From: Thalassotalea_H castellviae
GTDB lineage: Bacteria > Pseudomonadota > Gammaproteobacteria > Enterobacterales > Alteromonadaceae
NCBI RefSeq assembly: GCF_031846185.1
Contig: NZ_JAVRIF010000002.1
Span: 248,001-312,000 of the forward strand
Reading direction: 5' to 3'
Length of the DNA: 64,000 nt
A program made the translations under genes and the position numbers. Under the pieces are notes generated by a model. That model saw nothing but the letters and a program-made list of their open reading frames with translations. It made no database searches and was not told where the DNA came from. How positions within the stretch are numbered: the stretch's first letter is position 1; each line of letters opens with the position of its first letter. Positions 8,225 through 16,991 of this stretch are shown piece after piece.

Positions 8225-9235
8225 TTACAGATCAAATTGTGCTTTATCCAATAGTTTAATCGCTGCTTTTCGGTGTTGCGCGATAGTCTCTAACGATAAT
8301 TCGTCGGCTTTAAATTGTCCCCAAGAACTCACTAGTGCTGAGACTGCAACACCTTCACGAACAGGATATTCCATATTCGTTTCTGCGTACATCTGTTGTG
8401 CTTGTTCAGACACCAAGAACTCCATTAATGCTAATGCATTTTTCGCATTGGGTGCATGTTTTGCCATGGCGACACCAGAAATATTAACATGTGCGCCGCG
8501 ATTGGCTTGATTCGGAAAATTAATATTTACTGCATCAGCCCATACTTTTTGTTTTTCATCATTTAACATATTGCCAAAGTAATAGCTGTTACCTAATGAT
8601 AAATCACATAAATTTTGATGAATTGCTTGTACCTGTCCGCGATCACTACCTTGTGGTTTTCTCGCTAAATTTTTCTTTAGATTTTCTAACCAAGTTAAGG
8701 TTTTCTCTTCACCATGTGCAGCGATCATTGACGAGACCAATGCGACATTATATGGATGCTTACCACTGCGAGTACAAACTCGACCTTTATATTTAGGGTC
8801 CGCTAAGTCTTCATAACTAAGATCTACTTGGCCAAGTCGCTTAGAGGAATAAATATTACGTACCCGCATCGTTAAGCCATACCAAGTATTGTCTTTTGAT
8901 TGAAACTTTTCAGGGACTGCTTTTTCCAGTGTTTCAGAGTCAACCGCTTGCAATAAGTCTTTATCATGCAACTCAACTAACCGACTGATATCAGTAGTCA
9001 ATAAAATGTCTGCAGGGCTATGTTGGCCTTCACGAGCTAAACGTTCTGCCATGCCTTTTTTTGCAAAAACCACATTCACTTTAACGCCTGTTTTTTCTGT
9101 GAAGACGTTAAATAATGGTTCTACTAAAAACGGTTGACGATAAGAATAAACATTTACTTCCGCTGCTTGAGTTAGAACGCTAGGGATAATCAAACAAACA
9201 AATAAAACCTTGCTGAACAATGATTTTTTCAACAT
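8225..9235 (-). CDS. fbpA: Iron(III) ABC transporter, periplasmic ferric-binding protein
   Basis: A 336-aa binding protein with a signal peptide cleaved after about LTQAAE. The mature start VNVYSYRQPFLVEPLF is typical of the FbpA/FutA family. The paired tyrosines in LGNSYYFGNML (about residue 217) correspond to the iron-ligating YY pair of FbpA. It is the first gene of the fbpABC operon and is preceded by a near-perfect Fur box about 95 bp upstream, so repression by Fe(II)-Fur is very likely. Confidence 0.93.
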   Translation of the reverse strand: MLKKSLFSKVLFVCLIIPSVLTQAAEVNVYSYRQPFLVEPLFNVFTEKTGVKVNVVFAKKGMAERLAREGQHSPADILLTTDISRLVELHDKDLLQAVDSETLEKAVPEKFQSKDNTWYGLTMRVRNIYSSKRLGQVDLSYEDLADPKYKGRVCTRSGKHPYNVALVSSMIAAHGEEKTLTWLENLKKNLARKPQGSDRGQVQAIHQNLCDLSLGNSYYFGNMLNDEKQKVWADAVNINFPNQANRGAHVNISGVAMAKHAPNAKNALALMEFLVSEQAQQMYAETNMEYPVREGVAVSALVSSWGQFKADELSLETIAQHRKAAIKLLDKAQFDL

Positions 9236-9330
9236 ACCAGCTCCAATTAAGATAAGTGATAAAATATATAGCTAAACGCGATAAAATTGCCAGCAAGACT
9301 AATGAAGAAGCAAGAAACTGTCAAGGTTTT

Positions 9331-9345
9331 TGAGAATTATTCTCA
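9331..9345 (-). promoter_or_regulatory. Fur box upstream of fbpABC
   Basis: The perfect 15-bp palindrome tgagaattattctca (7-1-7) matches the core of the Fur recognition sequence. It is in the only gap upstream of fbpA and between fbpA and the end of the next minus-strand gene. Confidence 0.85.
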
Positions 9346-9359
9346 TTTAAGTTTTATCA

Positions 9360-10265
9360 CTACAACTTAATCCCAGCTAAGCCTATTACTAACAACCAAA
9401 AAGCAAAGAATAGTTTTAATCGGGTAGCAGAAAGGTAAGTCACTAATGTTTTTGCAAAAATCCCACCTAATAAAGCTCCAGGCCCGGCAAATATCACCAC
9501 TTGCCAATAAACTTGATAAGACACTAAAGTATGTTGTCCTATTCCTGCCCATACTAATAAAGCAGAAACAATCACCGCTGCTGCAACCGCCATACTAATA
9601 TCGAATCGACGAAGTATTAAATATACCGCCAATAATTCGCCTATTCCGACCGAAAGCCAAGCGGTAATTGCGCCGCCAAATAAGCCAATTAAAATGATAG
9701 TTATATAATCAAGGACATATAATTGACTACGTTCGCGTGGAGATTTAACAAAAAAAACCGTGATAACGATGAAAAAACCAAGAATTAACGAGAATAAACT
9801 AAAACTCTGGTGTAACGTTGAGGGTGCTTGAATATGCGTGCCGTACACAAACCAGAGTCCAATAATGCCACTGATAGCGCAAACAGAAATAATCCGTTTA
9901 AATCCTTGCCATAACCTTAATTCAGTTTTTTCAGCGCGATAATGATACCACCAAGTAATTGCGCCGCCTGTCATGCCAAAGCATTGAATGGCAAAGCTTG
10001 TTGCAATCGCTTGTTGTTCACTAAAATTTAACTCATTAAACGCAGGTATAAAAACCACACCGCCACCAGCGCCTGTTGAACTTGCAAAAATAGCCCCTAA
10101 GACCCCCAAAAAACTAAACAATGCATATTCAAGCGTTTGTAAAAATGGCACCGGAGAAAGCGCGATCAAAAGAGCCCAGCCTAAAACAAAAACTGAAATA
10201 AACTTCCAACTTGTTAATCGAATTGGGTTTTGATTAGCTAGTTGTAATGTCGATTGCTCATTCAT
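9360..10265 (-). CDS. TauE/SafE (TSUP) family membrane transporter
   Basis: A 301-aa inner-membrane protein with about eight hydrophobic segments. It shows the family's GAIFASSTGAGGGVVFIPAF region in the first half and the matching LFGGAITAWLSVGIGELLAVY repeat in the second half. TSUP proteins export or import sulfite, sulfoacetate or related anions; the substrate here is unknown. The start overlaps the YcxB-like gene's stop by 4 bp, so the two are probably coupled. The TSUP stop is 15 bp from the Fur box, and the fbp promoter lies immediately beyond. Confidence 0.85.
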   Translation of the reverse strand: MNEQSTLQLANQNPIRLTSWKFISVFVLGWALLIALSPVPFLQTLEYALFSFLGVLGAIFASSTGAGGGVVFIPAFNELNFSEQQAIATSFAIQCFGMTGGAITWWYHYRAEKTELRLWQGFKRIISVCAISGIIGLWFVYGTHIQAPSTLHQSFSLFSLILGFFIVITVFFVKSPRERSQLYVLDYITIILIGLFGGAITAWLSVGIGELLAVYLILRRFDISMAVAAAVIVSALLVWAGIGQHTLVSYQVYWQVVIFAGPGALLGGIFAKTLVTYLSATRLKLFFAFWLLVIGLAGIKL

Positions 10266-10759
10266 GTTGCTGTTTTATTTATCTCTTGAGCTTTATCTTG
10301 AATATATTGGCTGGCTTGTGCATTTAAAAAGCGTGCTGATATGTAATTCTTTCCGTTACTATGCTGAATAATCCAGCCTTTATCAGTCGCGGTCATTTTA
10401 CTAATATCTTGCCAATCATAACTATCATCTACATAGAATGAATGACTATTTATCCCTTTGGCATCAATAGTTAAAGTAACTTCACTTTTGGAAGCTTTAC
10501 CGAGCATTTGTCGGGTTACCCACCATGGTTTTTGATAATAAACGCTTAACGCTTCAATAATACCTATGCCAAATAAAAACCAAGCAACATAAGGATTAAT
10601 CGGTGTGAAGATGACTAACAAGCCACCAAACACAGAGAAAAAAATCGCTTTAAAATAAGCTTGCCACGTCTGGTCAACATCCACAGACTGTTCAAAACAC
10701 TCGGTAAAATAACTTTTATCAAGAATAAAAGTGGTTGAATAAGTAAATTCACTGATCAT
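10262..10759 (-). CDS. YcxB-like membrane protein
   Basis: A 165-aa protein of unknown function. Two close transmembrane helices (about residues 37-70) are followed by a cytoplasmic domain in which YDWQDISKMTATDKGWIIQ resembles the YcxB-like C-terminal domain. It is the first gene of a two-gene unit with the TSUP transporter (4-bp overlap). Confidence 0.65.
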   Translation of the reverse strand: MISEFTYSTTFILDKSYFTECFEQSVDVDQTWQAYFKAIFFSVFGGLLVIFTPINPYVAWFLFGIGIIEALSVYYQKPWWVTRQMLGKASKSEVTLTIDAKGINSHSFYVDDSYDWQDISKMTATDKGWIIQHSNGKNYISARFLNAQASQYIQDKAQEINKTAT

Positions 10760-10883
10760 TTTTACGTTTAAAAAGCCGTATTATCATTAACTAATGCATT
10801 ATTCTAACGGCTAATAGGCAGAGATAACACTAGTATTCATTTGTTCAATCATTATATTTTGTTTTAAGGTATCAAGTTATTGT

Positions 10884-11345
10884 TTAATCGGCCTTACCTT
10901 TTTCTGAAATCTTACTCACGGGGTGATTCGCCAGCTTTTGTAAAACCCCATCTAAAGTACTTTTTGCTGAGGTAGTTAAGCCCCCTTTTGCGGATTGTTC
11001 TCGGATCAGATCTTCAATTTTGTCGAATAATTGGTCGGCATTTTTTTGTAAGTTTTCATCACTCTCCCGACCAGAGATTGTTCTCTCTTCACTCTTGTTA
11101 GCATCATCAGGCGTATAATCATGTTGAGAAAACAAATTAAGCCACAGATCTGTTTTCCCCCCAAACGTCATTAATTTTTTAAAATAACTTTGCTCATCAG
11201 GGTTATTTTTTATGATATCAATCAAAGCGCAACCAAAAGAAATGGGGCTTAAGAAAAGGTCCCTTAATGCATCAAACGCTAATTTGACTTGGAAAATTAC
11301 TAGTTTTTTAAAGATTGACCAGCGACTAGCAGGTTTATCCGTCAT
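10884..11345 (-). CDS. Conserved hypothetical protein, possibly membrane-associated
   Basis: A 153-aa protein I cannot assign. An amphipathic/hydrophobic N-terminal part (about residues 8-45, with FDALRDLFLSPISFGCALIDII) is followed by a charged C-terminal region predicted helical (DQLFDKIEDLIREQ). The composition looks genuinely coding and matches its neighbours. It stands alone between the YcxB-like gene and a gap of about 300 bp. Confidence 0.6.
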   Translation of the reverse strand: MTDKPASRWSIFKKLVIFQVKLAFDALRDLFLSPISFGCALIDIIKNNPDEQSYFKKLMTFGGKTDLWLNLFSQHDYTPDDANKSEERTISGRESDENLQKNADQLFDKIEDLIREQSAKGGLTTSAKSTLDGVLQKLANHPVSKISEKGKAD

Positions 11346-11503
11346 TGTTCATACTCAACAAAATCATCAGCCAAATAGCATAAACGTTAATCTTTAAAGG
11401 GTAAACAGGGTCATGAAAATGATTGTTATGGAAGTGCTAATTTCAGCATGAAGTGATTCAACGAAAGAATAGTTATATATTCCATTGAAATGATTCAATA
11501 AAA

Positions 11504-11535
11504 ATGCGCTTTAATGAATAATCATTAAAGCGCAT
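11504..11535 (-). terminator. Rho-independent terminator for the 185-aa membrane protein gene
   Basis: A perfect 14-bp stem (atgcgctttaatga at 11504-11517, tcattaaagcgcat at 11522-11535) with a 4-nt loop. Read on the minus strand it is followed by ttttattg. The rest of the 11346-11644 gap shows nothing I recognise. Confidence 0.75.
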
Positions 11536-11644
11536 GGACATGAAACAAAGAAGTAAGTTTTGCTTTGCACTTATAAGTGTAGGCAAAAATTAGCCAATTG
11601 CTATTGTTGAACAAGCTTTTTTTATAACTTTTTTTAATAAACTG

Positions 11645-12202
11645 TTAGGGCATTGATTTCATGAACGTTTGATATTTGTCTCGACCATAAACAACCCAGT
11701 GTGGAGATGCATCGCCAGTGCCTTGTGCTTGAATACTAGGAAACTCTTTTATAACACTATCTAAGGTAAATTTTTGTTTAGGTTCAATATCAACGAACAA
11801 TACATGCATGCCATTAGTCAATAAACGTTTAAAACGCCTAAAATTGATATTATCAGTTTGAATCCCGATAAACCCTCCTTCCCAGGTACAAAACCCAATA
11901 ATAATAATCGAAAGAAAAACAAAGGGTAACCAACCGCTTGGGCTATTAAACCAATTCATAAAATAGGCAAAAAGCAAGGTAATAATGGCTAAAACACAAC
12001 CGACCATTGCGCCAATTTTTGTTGAATGAATTACATCTTTTTTTAATACTGATTCAACTTCGTGAAGCTGTAACATAGCAACTTCAGCGTCTTGTTCGCT
12101 TAAAATATGAATTTGAGAATCTAACATGCCTTGGCTAATTAACGCTTGCTCAACTTGCGCTAAATCTTCTAACCTATCCGTAATATAATAATGTCTTAAC
12201 AT
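11645..12202 (-). CDS. Hypothetical two-helix membrane protein
   Basis: A 185-aa protein. The N-terminal domain (about 1-55, with LEDLAQVEQALISQGM) looks like a small alpha/beta fold. It is followed by two transmembrane helices (about 65-85 and 93-110) and a C-terminal soluble domain ending YGRDKYQTFMKSMP. Similar proteins in marine gammaproteobacteria carry misleading names; no function can be assigned. An aaaggag ribosome binding site precedes the ATG, which supports the start. Confidence 0.65.
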   Translation of the reverse strand: MLRHYYITDRLEDLAQVEQALISQGMLDSQIHILSEQDAEVAMLQLHEVESVLKKDVIHSTKIGAMVGCVLAIITLLFAYFMNWFNSPSGWLPFVFLSIIIIGFCTWEGGFIGIQTDNINFRRFKRLLTNGMHVLFVDIEPKQKFTLDSVIKEFPSIQAQGTGDASPHWVVYGRDKYQTFMKSMP

Positions 12203-12366
12203 AAGCTACTCCTTTATCGGTAACTTCCAGCTAACGTTCGGACCTTTCTAGGTTGATTTTTCCCCTAAAAACTTACGCTTCTTCTTCAAGTAATAGCAGA
12301 TAACGGTAAGTATAGTCCTAAAATAATCTAGATGTTTTATTAGCGATAAAAAACAAAATCAAGCGG

Positions 12367-12828
12367 TTATTTTTGTGAAATATCCATGCGCATTTCGACT
12401 AAATATTCTTTAAAGCCGACTTTTTGATAAGCACGGATCGCAGAAGCATTTTCTGTATAAACATCTAAATGCATCATAGTCACTCCTTGTTCTAAACTCC
12501 ATTGTGTTAATGCGTCGATAACCCGATGGTTCAATCCTTTACCTCGGTATTCTTCTTGAACAAACATAAAACCTAAATAGCTATAAAAGTTATAATTGGC
12601 ATACTTTTTTGCTTGTTTTATTCGTGCATAACCACAAGCAATAATTGCTTGATTCAATTCAACCACCACTATTTGAGTATCGTTAGCGACAATCAATGAT
12701 TCCAGATCATAGTATTCAATAGGATCTACTTGTAAAGTTTCGTCATATGGACGCTCAGCTTTAATGACACCTTGCTCAAAAACCCTCAAAGCTTCAATAT
12801 CTTGTATAGTCGCAGCTCGAATTTTCAT
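12367..12828 (-). CDS. GNAT family N-acetyltransferase
   Basis: A 153-aa cytosolic acetyl-CoA-dependent acetyltransferase. It has the GNAT fold's motif A (VQEEYRGKGLNHRVIDAL near residue 93, with the R/Q-X-X-G-X-G/A acetyl-CoA loop) and the following motif B region (LDVYTENASAIRAYQKVGF). The substrate is unknown. It is a single gene with its own promoter region. Confidence 0.85.
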   Translation of the reverse strand: MKIRAATIQDIEALRVFEQGVIKAERPYDETLQVDPIEYYDLESLIVANDTQIVVVELNQAIIACGYARIKQAKKYANYNFYSYLGFMFVQEEYRGKGLNHRVIDALTQWSLEQGVTMMHLDVYTENASAIRAYQKVGFKEYLVEMRMDISQK

Positions 12829-13154
12829 ATATTCACATTCGCTAACCCGTTGTTATTTCAATCATCACATGAGATGTTCAATCTTTCAATGATATTCATT
12901 GTAAGTTTACTCGCTCACATAACCGTTTCACTAAGACACACAAAAAGTCATCGAATAATGATGAAAATTTACTCACAATAATTCAGTAAATCACCGTGAA
13001 CCTTCATGCTTTGATAAATGTTCCTCACAATCATATTTTCTTTGAAGAAAGATGAATTCCCCTGTAGCCTAAGAAGCGAATACTGATGCAATATAGATAA
13101 GTGCATTAGTTGTTTAGAAAAGTTGTAACGTATAAATATGAGGTTAAGTTGATA
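12829..13154. other. Intergenic region without recognisable genes
   Basis: A divergent gap of about 325 bp between the acetyltransferase gene and galM. It must hold both promoters. The antisense reading frame in 12969-13205 overlaps the galM start and is not protein-like. No clear operator was seen. Confidence 0.5.
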
Positions 13155-14240
13155 ATGACTCCCCCCCCTGCCATGGTAAGTATTCACGAAGAAAGTTTTG
13201 GTCAACTCTCTAATGGCACTTCAGCATCACTCTATACGTTAACGACTCCGCAAGGCATGCAAGTTAAAATCACTAACTTTGGTGGCATTATTGTCTCGAT
13301 TCTTACATTAGATAAAACGCAACGATTAGCCGATGTTGTTTTAGGCTACGACCGTGTTAGTGATTATGAGGCTGATAGTTATTATTTAGGTGCCGTTATC
13401 GGTCGATATGCGGGAAGAATCGATAAAGGACAATTTGAACTTAATGGGCATTTATATCAACTTGCACTCAATGCCCCAGATAGCCAATTACATGGTGGCA
13501 AAAAAGCTTTAAATAAACAATTATGGCATGCATGCACGGCACAAGAAGAAAATAAAAGTAGCATTATACTGTCCTATTCTAGCCCTGATGGCGAAGAAGG
13601 GTTTCCAGGAGAAGTCAACTTTACCGTTAAATATCATTTGACGGTAGACAACGAATTAATCGTTGAATATTTTGCGGAAACCAACAAAACCACAATAATT
13701 AATTTAACTCAGCATAGTTACTTCAATTTGGCCGGTCACGACTCGGGGAATATTCACCAACATAAAGTATCGATTAACGCTGATTACTTCCTTCCCATGT
13801 CAGAAAAAGCCTATCCTACTGGCGAAATCAAATCAGTCACCAATACCGCCCACGACTTTTCTAAAGCAAAATTTTTAGCGAAAGAGATTGATAATAATGA
13901 CGATGACCAAATTCGTATCGGGCTTGGTTTTGATAATTACTGGCTATTAAATGAAAACGCCATAGCCATGAATGAATATGCTGCGCAAGCCATTGACGAA
14001 AACTCAGGAAGACGGTTAACTATTTTTACCGATCAACCCAGTATGATTTTATATACGGCAAATTATATTGATGGCAGTCATTACGGGAAAAACAATGTGC
14101 AATATCAACGCAGAGCTGCACTTTGTTTAGAGCCTCAACGAGCAAATAATAAAGAAAAAGGGGTAAATATAGAAAATTGTTTATTAACGCCTGAACAGCC
14201 ATTTTATAGCCAAACTCGTTATGTGTTTGATTTAGCCTAG
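13155..14240 (+). CDS. galM: Aldose 1-epimerase (galactose mutarotase)
   Basis: A 361-aa cytosolic enzyme interconverting alpha and beta anomers of aldoses. Family markers are visible: ITNFGGIIVS near the start, GRYAGRI, the catalytic histidine region LHGG, the second histidine in TQHSYFNLAG, and the catalytic glutamate in CLEPQ. The frame extends upstream to a TTG at 13110, but the ATG at 13155 is preferred. It is preceded by gagg at a somewhat long spacing. No other galactose genes are nearby. Confidence 0.88.
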   Translation: MTPPPAMVSIHEESFGQLSNGTSASLYTLTTPQGMQVKITNFGGIIVSILTLDKTQRLADVVLGYDRVSDYEADSYYLGAVIGRYAGRIDKGQFELNGHLYQLALNAPDSQLHGGKKALNKQLWHACTAQEENKSSIILSYSSPDGEEGFPGEVNFTVKYHLTVDNELIVEYFAETNKTTIINLTQHSYFNLAGHDSGNIHQHKVSINADYFLPMSEKAYPTGEIKSVTNTAHDFSKAKFLAKEIDNNDDDQIRIGLGFDNYWLLNENAIAMNEYAAQAIDENSGRRLTIFTDQPSMILYTANYIDGSHYGKNNVQYQRRAALCLEPQRANNKEKGVNIENCLLTPEQPFYSQTRYVFDLA

Positions 14241-14276
14241 AATTAAATTGAAATGAACACAAAACACGCCGACTAA

Positions 14277-14315
14277 AAAACAAAAAAGAAGTGAACTGCA
14301 CTTCTTTTTTGTTTT
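14277..14315. terminator. Bidirectional terminator between galM and argR
   Basis: An inverted repeat of about 17 bp (14277-14293 with 14299-14315; core gaagtg/cacttc) with a 5-nt loop. An A-run on the left and a T-run on the right let it act in both directions for the convergent genes. Confidence 0.85.
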
Positions 14316-14349
14316 AGGTTTATCACAAACGCTTACTTGTTTTAAAAGA

Positions 14350-14820
14350 TTAAACGTCTAATAATCTTTTAATATCTTCGGTGATATTAGCGATATTGTT
14401 CACATCAACGGGGGCAATAAAGATAGTATCATCACCTGCTAACGTCCCTAAAATGCCAGCGGATTCACCCATACTATCAAGCATTCTAGAAATTAAAGGC
14501 GCGCCACCAATTCCTGTTTTAACAATAATTTGCGTATTATTATGTTTAACACTCACCACTACCGATTGAATTGCTTGGCGTGATTTAGGAATTGCCAATT
14601 CATCCGGTAAAATATAAACAACCTGATCATTAGCATTTCGCATTTTAACCGCACCGAGTTTTGATAATAAGCGCGAAATTTTAGCTTGAGAAATATTCGT
14701 AAATCCTTGGTCATCTAGCGCTTGTGCTAATTGACTTTGCGATCCATAACATTGCTCATGTAATAAAGCTTTAAAAGCGAGTTGAAGCTCAGCTTCATTT
14801 TTCTTACGTATAGATGTCAT
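14350..14820 (-). CDS. argR: Arginine repressor
   Basis: A 156-aa DNA-binding regulator of arginine metabolism. The N-terminal winged helix contains SQAKISRLLSKLGAVKMRN (helix-turn-helix, about residues 43-62). The C-terminal hexamerisation and arginine-binding domain has the GAPLISRMLDS and GDDTIFI segments, with the family's GTLAGDDT motif. Length is normal for ArgR. The gene is divergent from the deacetylase gene and has a possible ARG box in the shared gap. Confidence 0.93.
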   Translation of the reverse strand: MTSIRKKNEAELQLAFKALLHEQCYGSQSQLAQALDDQGFTNISQAKISRLLSKLGAVKMRNANDQVVYILPDELAIPKSRQAIQSVVVSVKHNNTQIIVKTGIGGAPLISRMLDSMGESAGILGTLAGDDTIFIAPVDVNNIANITEDIKRLLDV

Positions 14821-14962
14821 TGTCTTTTTTAATATAAATCCCTGATATTGATATATTAGCCATTTTCCCTGATTAATCCTACTTTTTATTCACTCACATA
14901 ATACATTAAAACACTAACTCATTGATTGCTAAGAGTAACAATTAATAACCAATTATTTTTGA

Positions 14963-14977
14963 TGAATATTTATACGA
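14963..14977. promoter_or_regulatory. Possible ARG box upstream of argR
   Basis: The sequence tgaatatttatacga resembles the ArgR half-operator pattern (TGAAT-N4-ATTCA) with mismatches in the right half. ArgR genes are commonly autoregulated. This is a weak match judged by eye. Confidence 0.25.
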
Positions 14978-15045
14978 ATTTATTTTGTTATTTATAGTAT
15001 TATTTCGTTTATAAATAATAACTTTTCAATGGTATAGAAAACAGC

Positions 15046-15882
15046 ATGCGTAATAAAAATTTAAAACGATATATTTTAGCGCTTTTACTAACCACTTTTA
15101 TTGGATGTCAGTCTGCTGAAAATCTTTCAATTCAAACGAATAGCCAAAACCAAGTCAATCAAATATACAAACATGATTTAAAAGAGCGATTAACTATTCG
15201 CACGGATCATCTAATCGATGGCATAGTCCCAGTAAATAGCCACGAAAAACGCGCTTACCAATACCCAGAAAGCTACATTATCGAAGGAAAAACTTATTCT
15301 AAAAAAGTTGCCTTAACCTTTGATGATGGTCCTTCAAAATATACTCTCCAAATACTTAACAAGCTTAATGAATATAACATTAAAGCGACATTTTTCATGA
15401 CAGGCAATGCTATCAAGTCGTTTCCTAATTTAGTTAAACAACTTCATGATGAAGGGCATTTAATCGCGAACCATTCTTGGGATCATTCCAATGCTAACGA
15501 ATATCAAGTTCCTGAAAATTACTGGCAAGAGCAAATTTTACCTACCAATAATCTCATTAAACATATCACAGGTGTCACTCCTTCTTTATTTCGTCCACCT
15601 TTTGGTAGCACTACAGAAAAAATAGTTAATAAACTCATCACACAAAAGATGAAAACGGTTATTTGGTCTATAGACACTCAAGACTGGAATGACAATATTA
15701 ATACTGAAAAAAATATTGCTGCGCTTGCCATTAAATACGCTCACCCAGAAGCCATTATATTAATGCATGACGGTGGCGGAAATCGACAAAGCACAGTGGA
15801 TGCTTTAGATGAAATCATTCAACATTATCGACAACTTGATTATCAATTTGTGACGGTTGAAAAGCTTATCTCTTCACATTAA
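15046..15882 (+). CDS. Polysaccharide deacetylase family lipoprotein (NodB homology)
   Basis: A 278-aa secreted deacetylase acting on an N- or O-acetylated polysaccharide. The N-terminus is a lipoprotein signal with the candidate lipidation cysteine in TFIGC (about residue 21). NodB motifs are in order: LTFDDGPS (metal-binding and catalytic Asp) near 91, HSWDHSN (the H-X3-H metal ligands; here H-S-W-D-H) near 142, RPPFGS near 184, WSIDTQDW near 205 and ILMHDGGG near 243. All catalytic elements are present. It stands alone and is divergent from argR. Confidence 0.9.
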   Translation: MRNKNLKRYILALLLTTFIGCQSAENLSIQTNSQNQVNQIYKHDLKERLTIRTDHLIDGIVPVNSHEKRAYQYPESYIIEGKTYSKKVALTFDDGPSKYTLQILNKLNEYNIKATFFMTGNAIKSFPNLVKQLHDEGHLIANHSWDHSNANEYQVPENYWQEQILPTNNLIKHITGVTPSLFRPPFGSTTEKIVNKLITQKMKTVIWSIDTQDWNDNINTEKNIAALAIKYAHPEAIILMHDGGGNRQSTVDALDEIIQHYRQLDYQFVTVEKLISSH

Positions 15883-15937
15883 AATTTGGCTAGCGCTATA
15901 GTTTTCACCTTAGCTAATTCAAAATTTCTTTATATAG

Positions 15938-16981
15938 TCAAAGCACCAGTTTTCGTTGTTCAGCGATGCCCATTGAAAGTATAAAAGGCGCTTGCTTTTG
16001 TTGCTCAACAAAGTCTTTTTTAGATGATAAACCTAACCACTTATGTTCAATTAAACATTGTGCTACGGCTCCCCCTAACGTAGCACCTGGACCTAAAATA
16101 ATTAATTTATCTGGCGCATATTCCTTAATCGCGACTTCTAGCGCTTTGCTGAAATTATAAGGTTCGGTTACTTGTGTGGTTAATGTGTATTGGTGTAATT
16201 TATTGAGATCGGTAGAGTACGGTTGCCAAATATTCCCTAAACCATCAATTAACGGTATATCAGGTGTAGAAAACAAGGAAACCGGAAGTTGCTTTAATGC
16301 TTGTTCAGAAACACTCGACAACAAAGGCGTGTGAAAAGCAGCATGATTAAAAAGGTTCATTGGATAGCGCTCATCAATGATAGGCAAACGATTTTCTAAA
16401 GCTTTTAAGCCCTGTTTATTGCCGCCAAAAACCACATATCCGCCTAAATAAATTGAGACATAAACTTCACAACCTGCTTGTTGATTCACTTCAACCAAAC
16501 ATTGCATCACTTGTGCTTCGCGTGATTTATCTTTTAGCCAATGTTCATCGATAATAGGATATATCAATTGACCGCCAATTAAGCCATTGCTCATCATTGA
16601 GCCCATGGTATTAATTAACTCGATAGCTGAATCGTGATTTAATGCGCCAGCTACCGCCAATGCAATATACCAACCCATTGAATTACCCGTTACGGCAACA
16701 ACATCATAAAGCTCAGGATTAATGGCTTGATGATCATTATATGCACACGCGTAAATTAGGGCAGAAGCATTCTCACCGGCGGTATGCGTACGCATGCTAT
16801 AGTTTTCCATTGCATCGAGTTCGCTAATAGCAAGCTGACCTTTCAACTGGCGATATTGATCAATATTCTCAATAAAAGTGAGTTTGTCGCCATGATAATT
16901 TTTTAAATAGCCAAGCTCTTCTTTATTATAGGTACCACGCCCAGGACAAATCACCACAGCGCGTTGCTTTTTACTTGTCAT
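15938..16981 (-). CDS. FabD-like acyl carrier protein malonyltransferase homologue
   Basis: A 347-aa protein of the acyltransferase (FabD) fold. The nucleophile elbow reads GNSMGW rather than the usual GHSxG of FabD, but the serine is retained. A histidine in FNHAAFHTPLL is in the place of the FabD catalytic histidine. The VICPGRGTY start matches the family's PGQGSQ/PGRG loop. The start at 16981 is chosen because AGGA lies 8 bases upstream; the frame also opens at 17011, inside the E1 gene. It is probably co-transcribed with the E1 fusion, though its real acyl substrate is unknown. Confidence 0.75.
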   Translation of the reverse strand: MTSKKQRAVVICPGRGTYNKEELGYLKNYHGDKLTFIENIDQYRQLKGQLAISELDAMENYSMRTHTAGENASALIYACAYNDHQAINPELYDVVAVTGNSMGWYIALAVAGALNHDSAIELINTMGSMMSNGLIGGQLIYPIIDEHWLKDKSREAQVMQCLVEVNQQAGCEVYVSIYLGGYVVFGGNKQGLKALENRLPIIDERYPMNLFNHAAFHTPLLSSVSEQALKQLPVSLFSTPDIPLIDGLGNIWQPYSTDLNKLHQYTLTTQVTEPYNFSKALEVAIKEYAPDKLIILGPGATLGGAVAQCLIEHKWLGLSSKKDFVEQQKQAPFILSMGIAEQRKLVL

Positions 16982-16991
16982 TTTCATTTTC

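Noticed and set aside
12969..13205. 78-aa minus-strand frame over the galM start
   Set aside because: It overlaps the N-terminus of a well-supported gene, has no ribosome site and no recognisable family.
14026..14301. Minus-strand frame over the galM 3' end
   Set aside because: It is the complement of galM coding sequence plus the terminator. No independent support.
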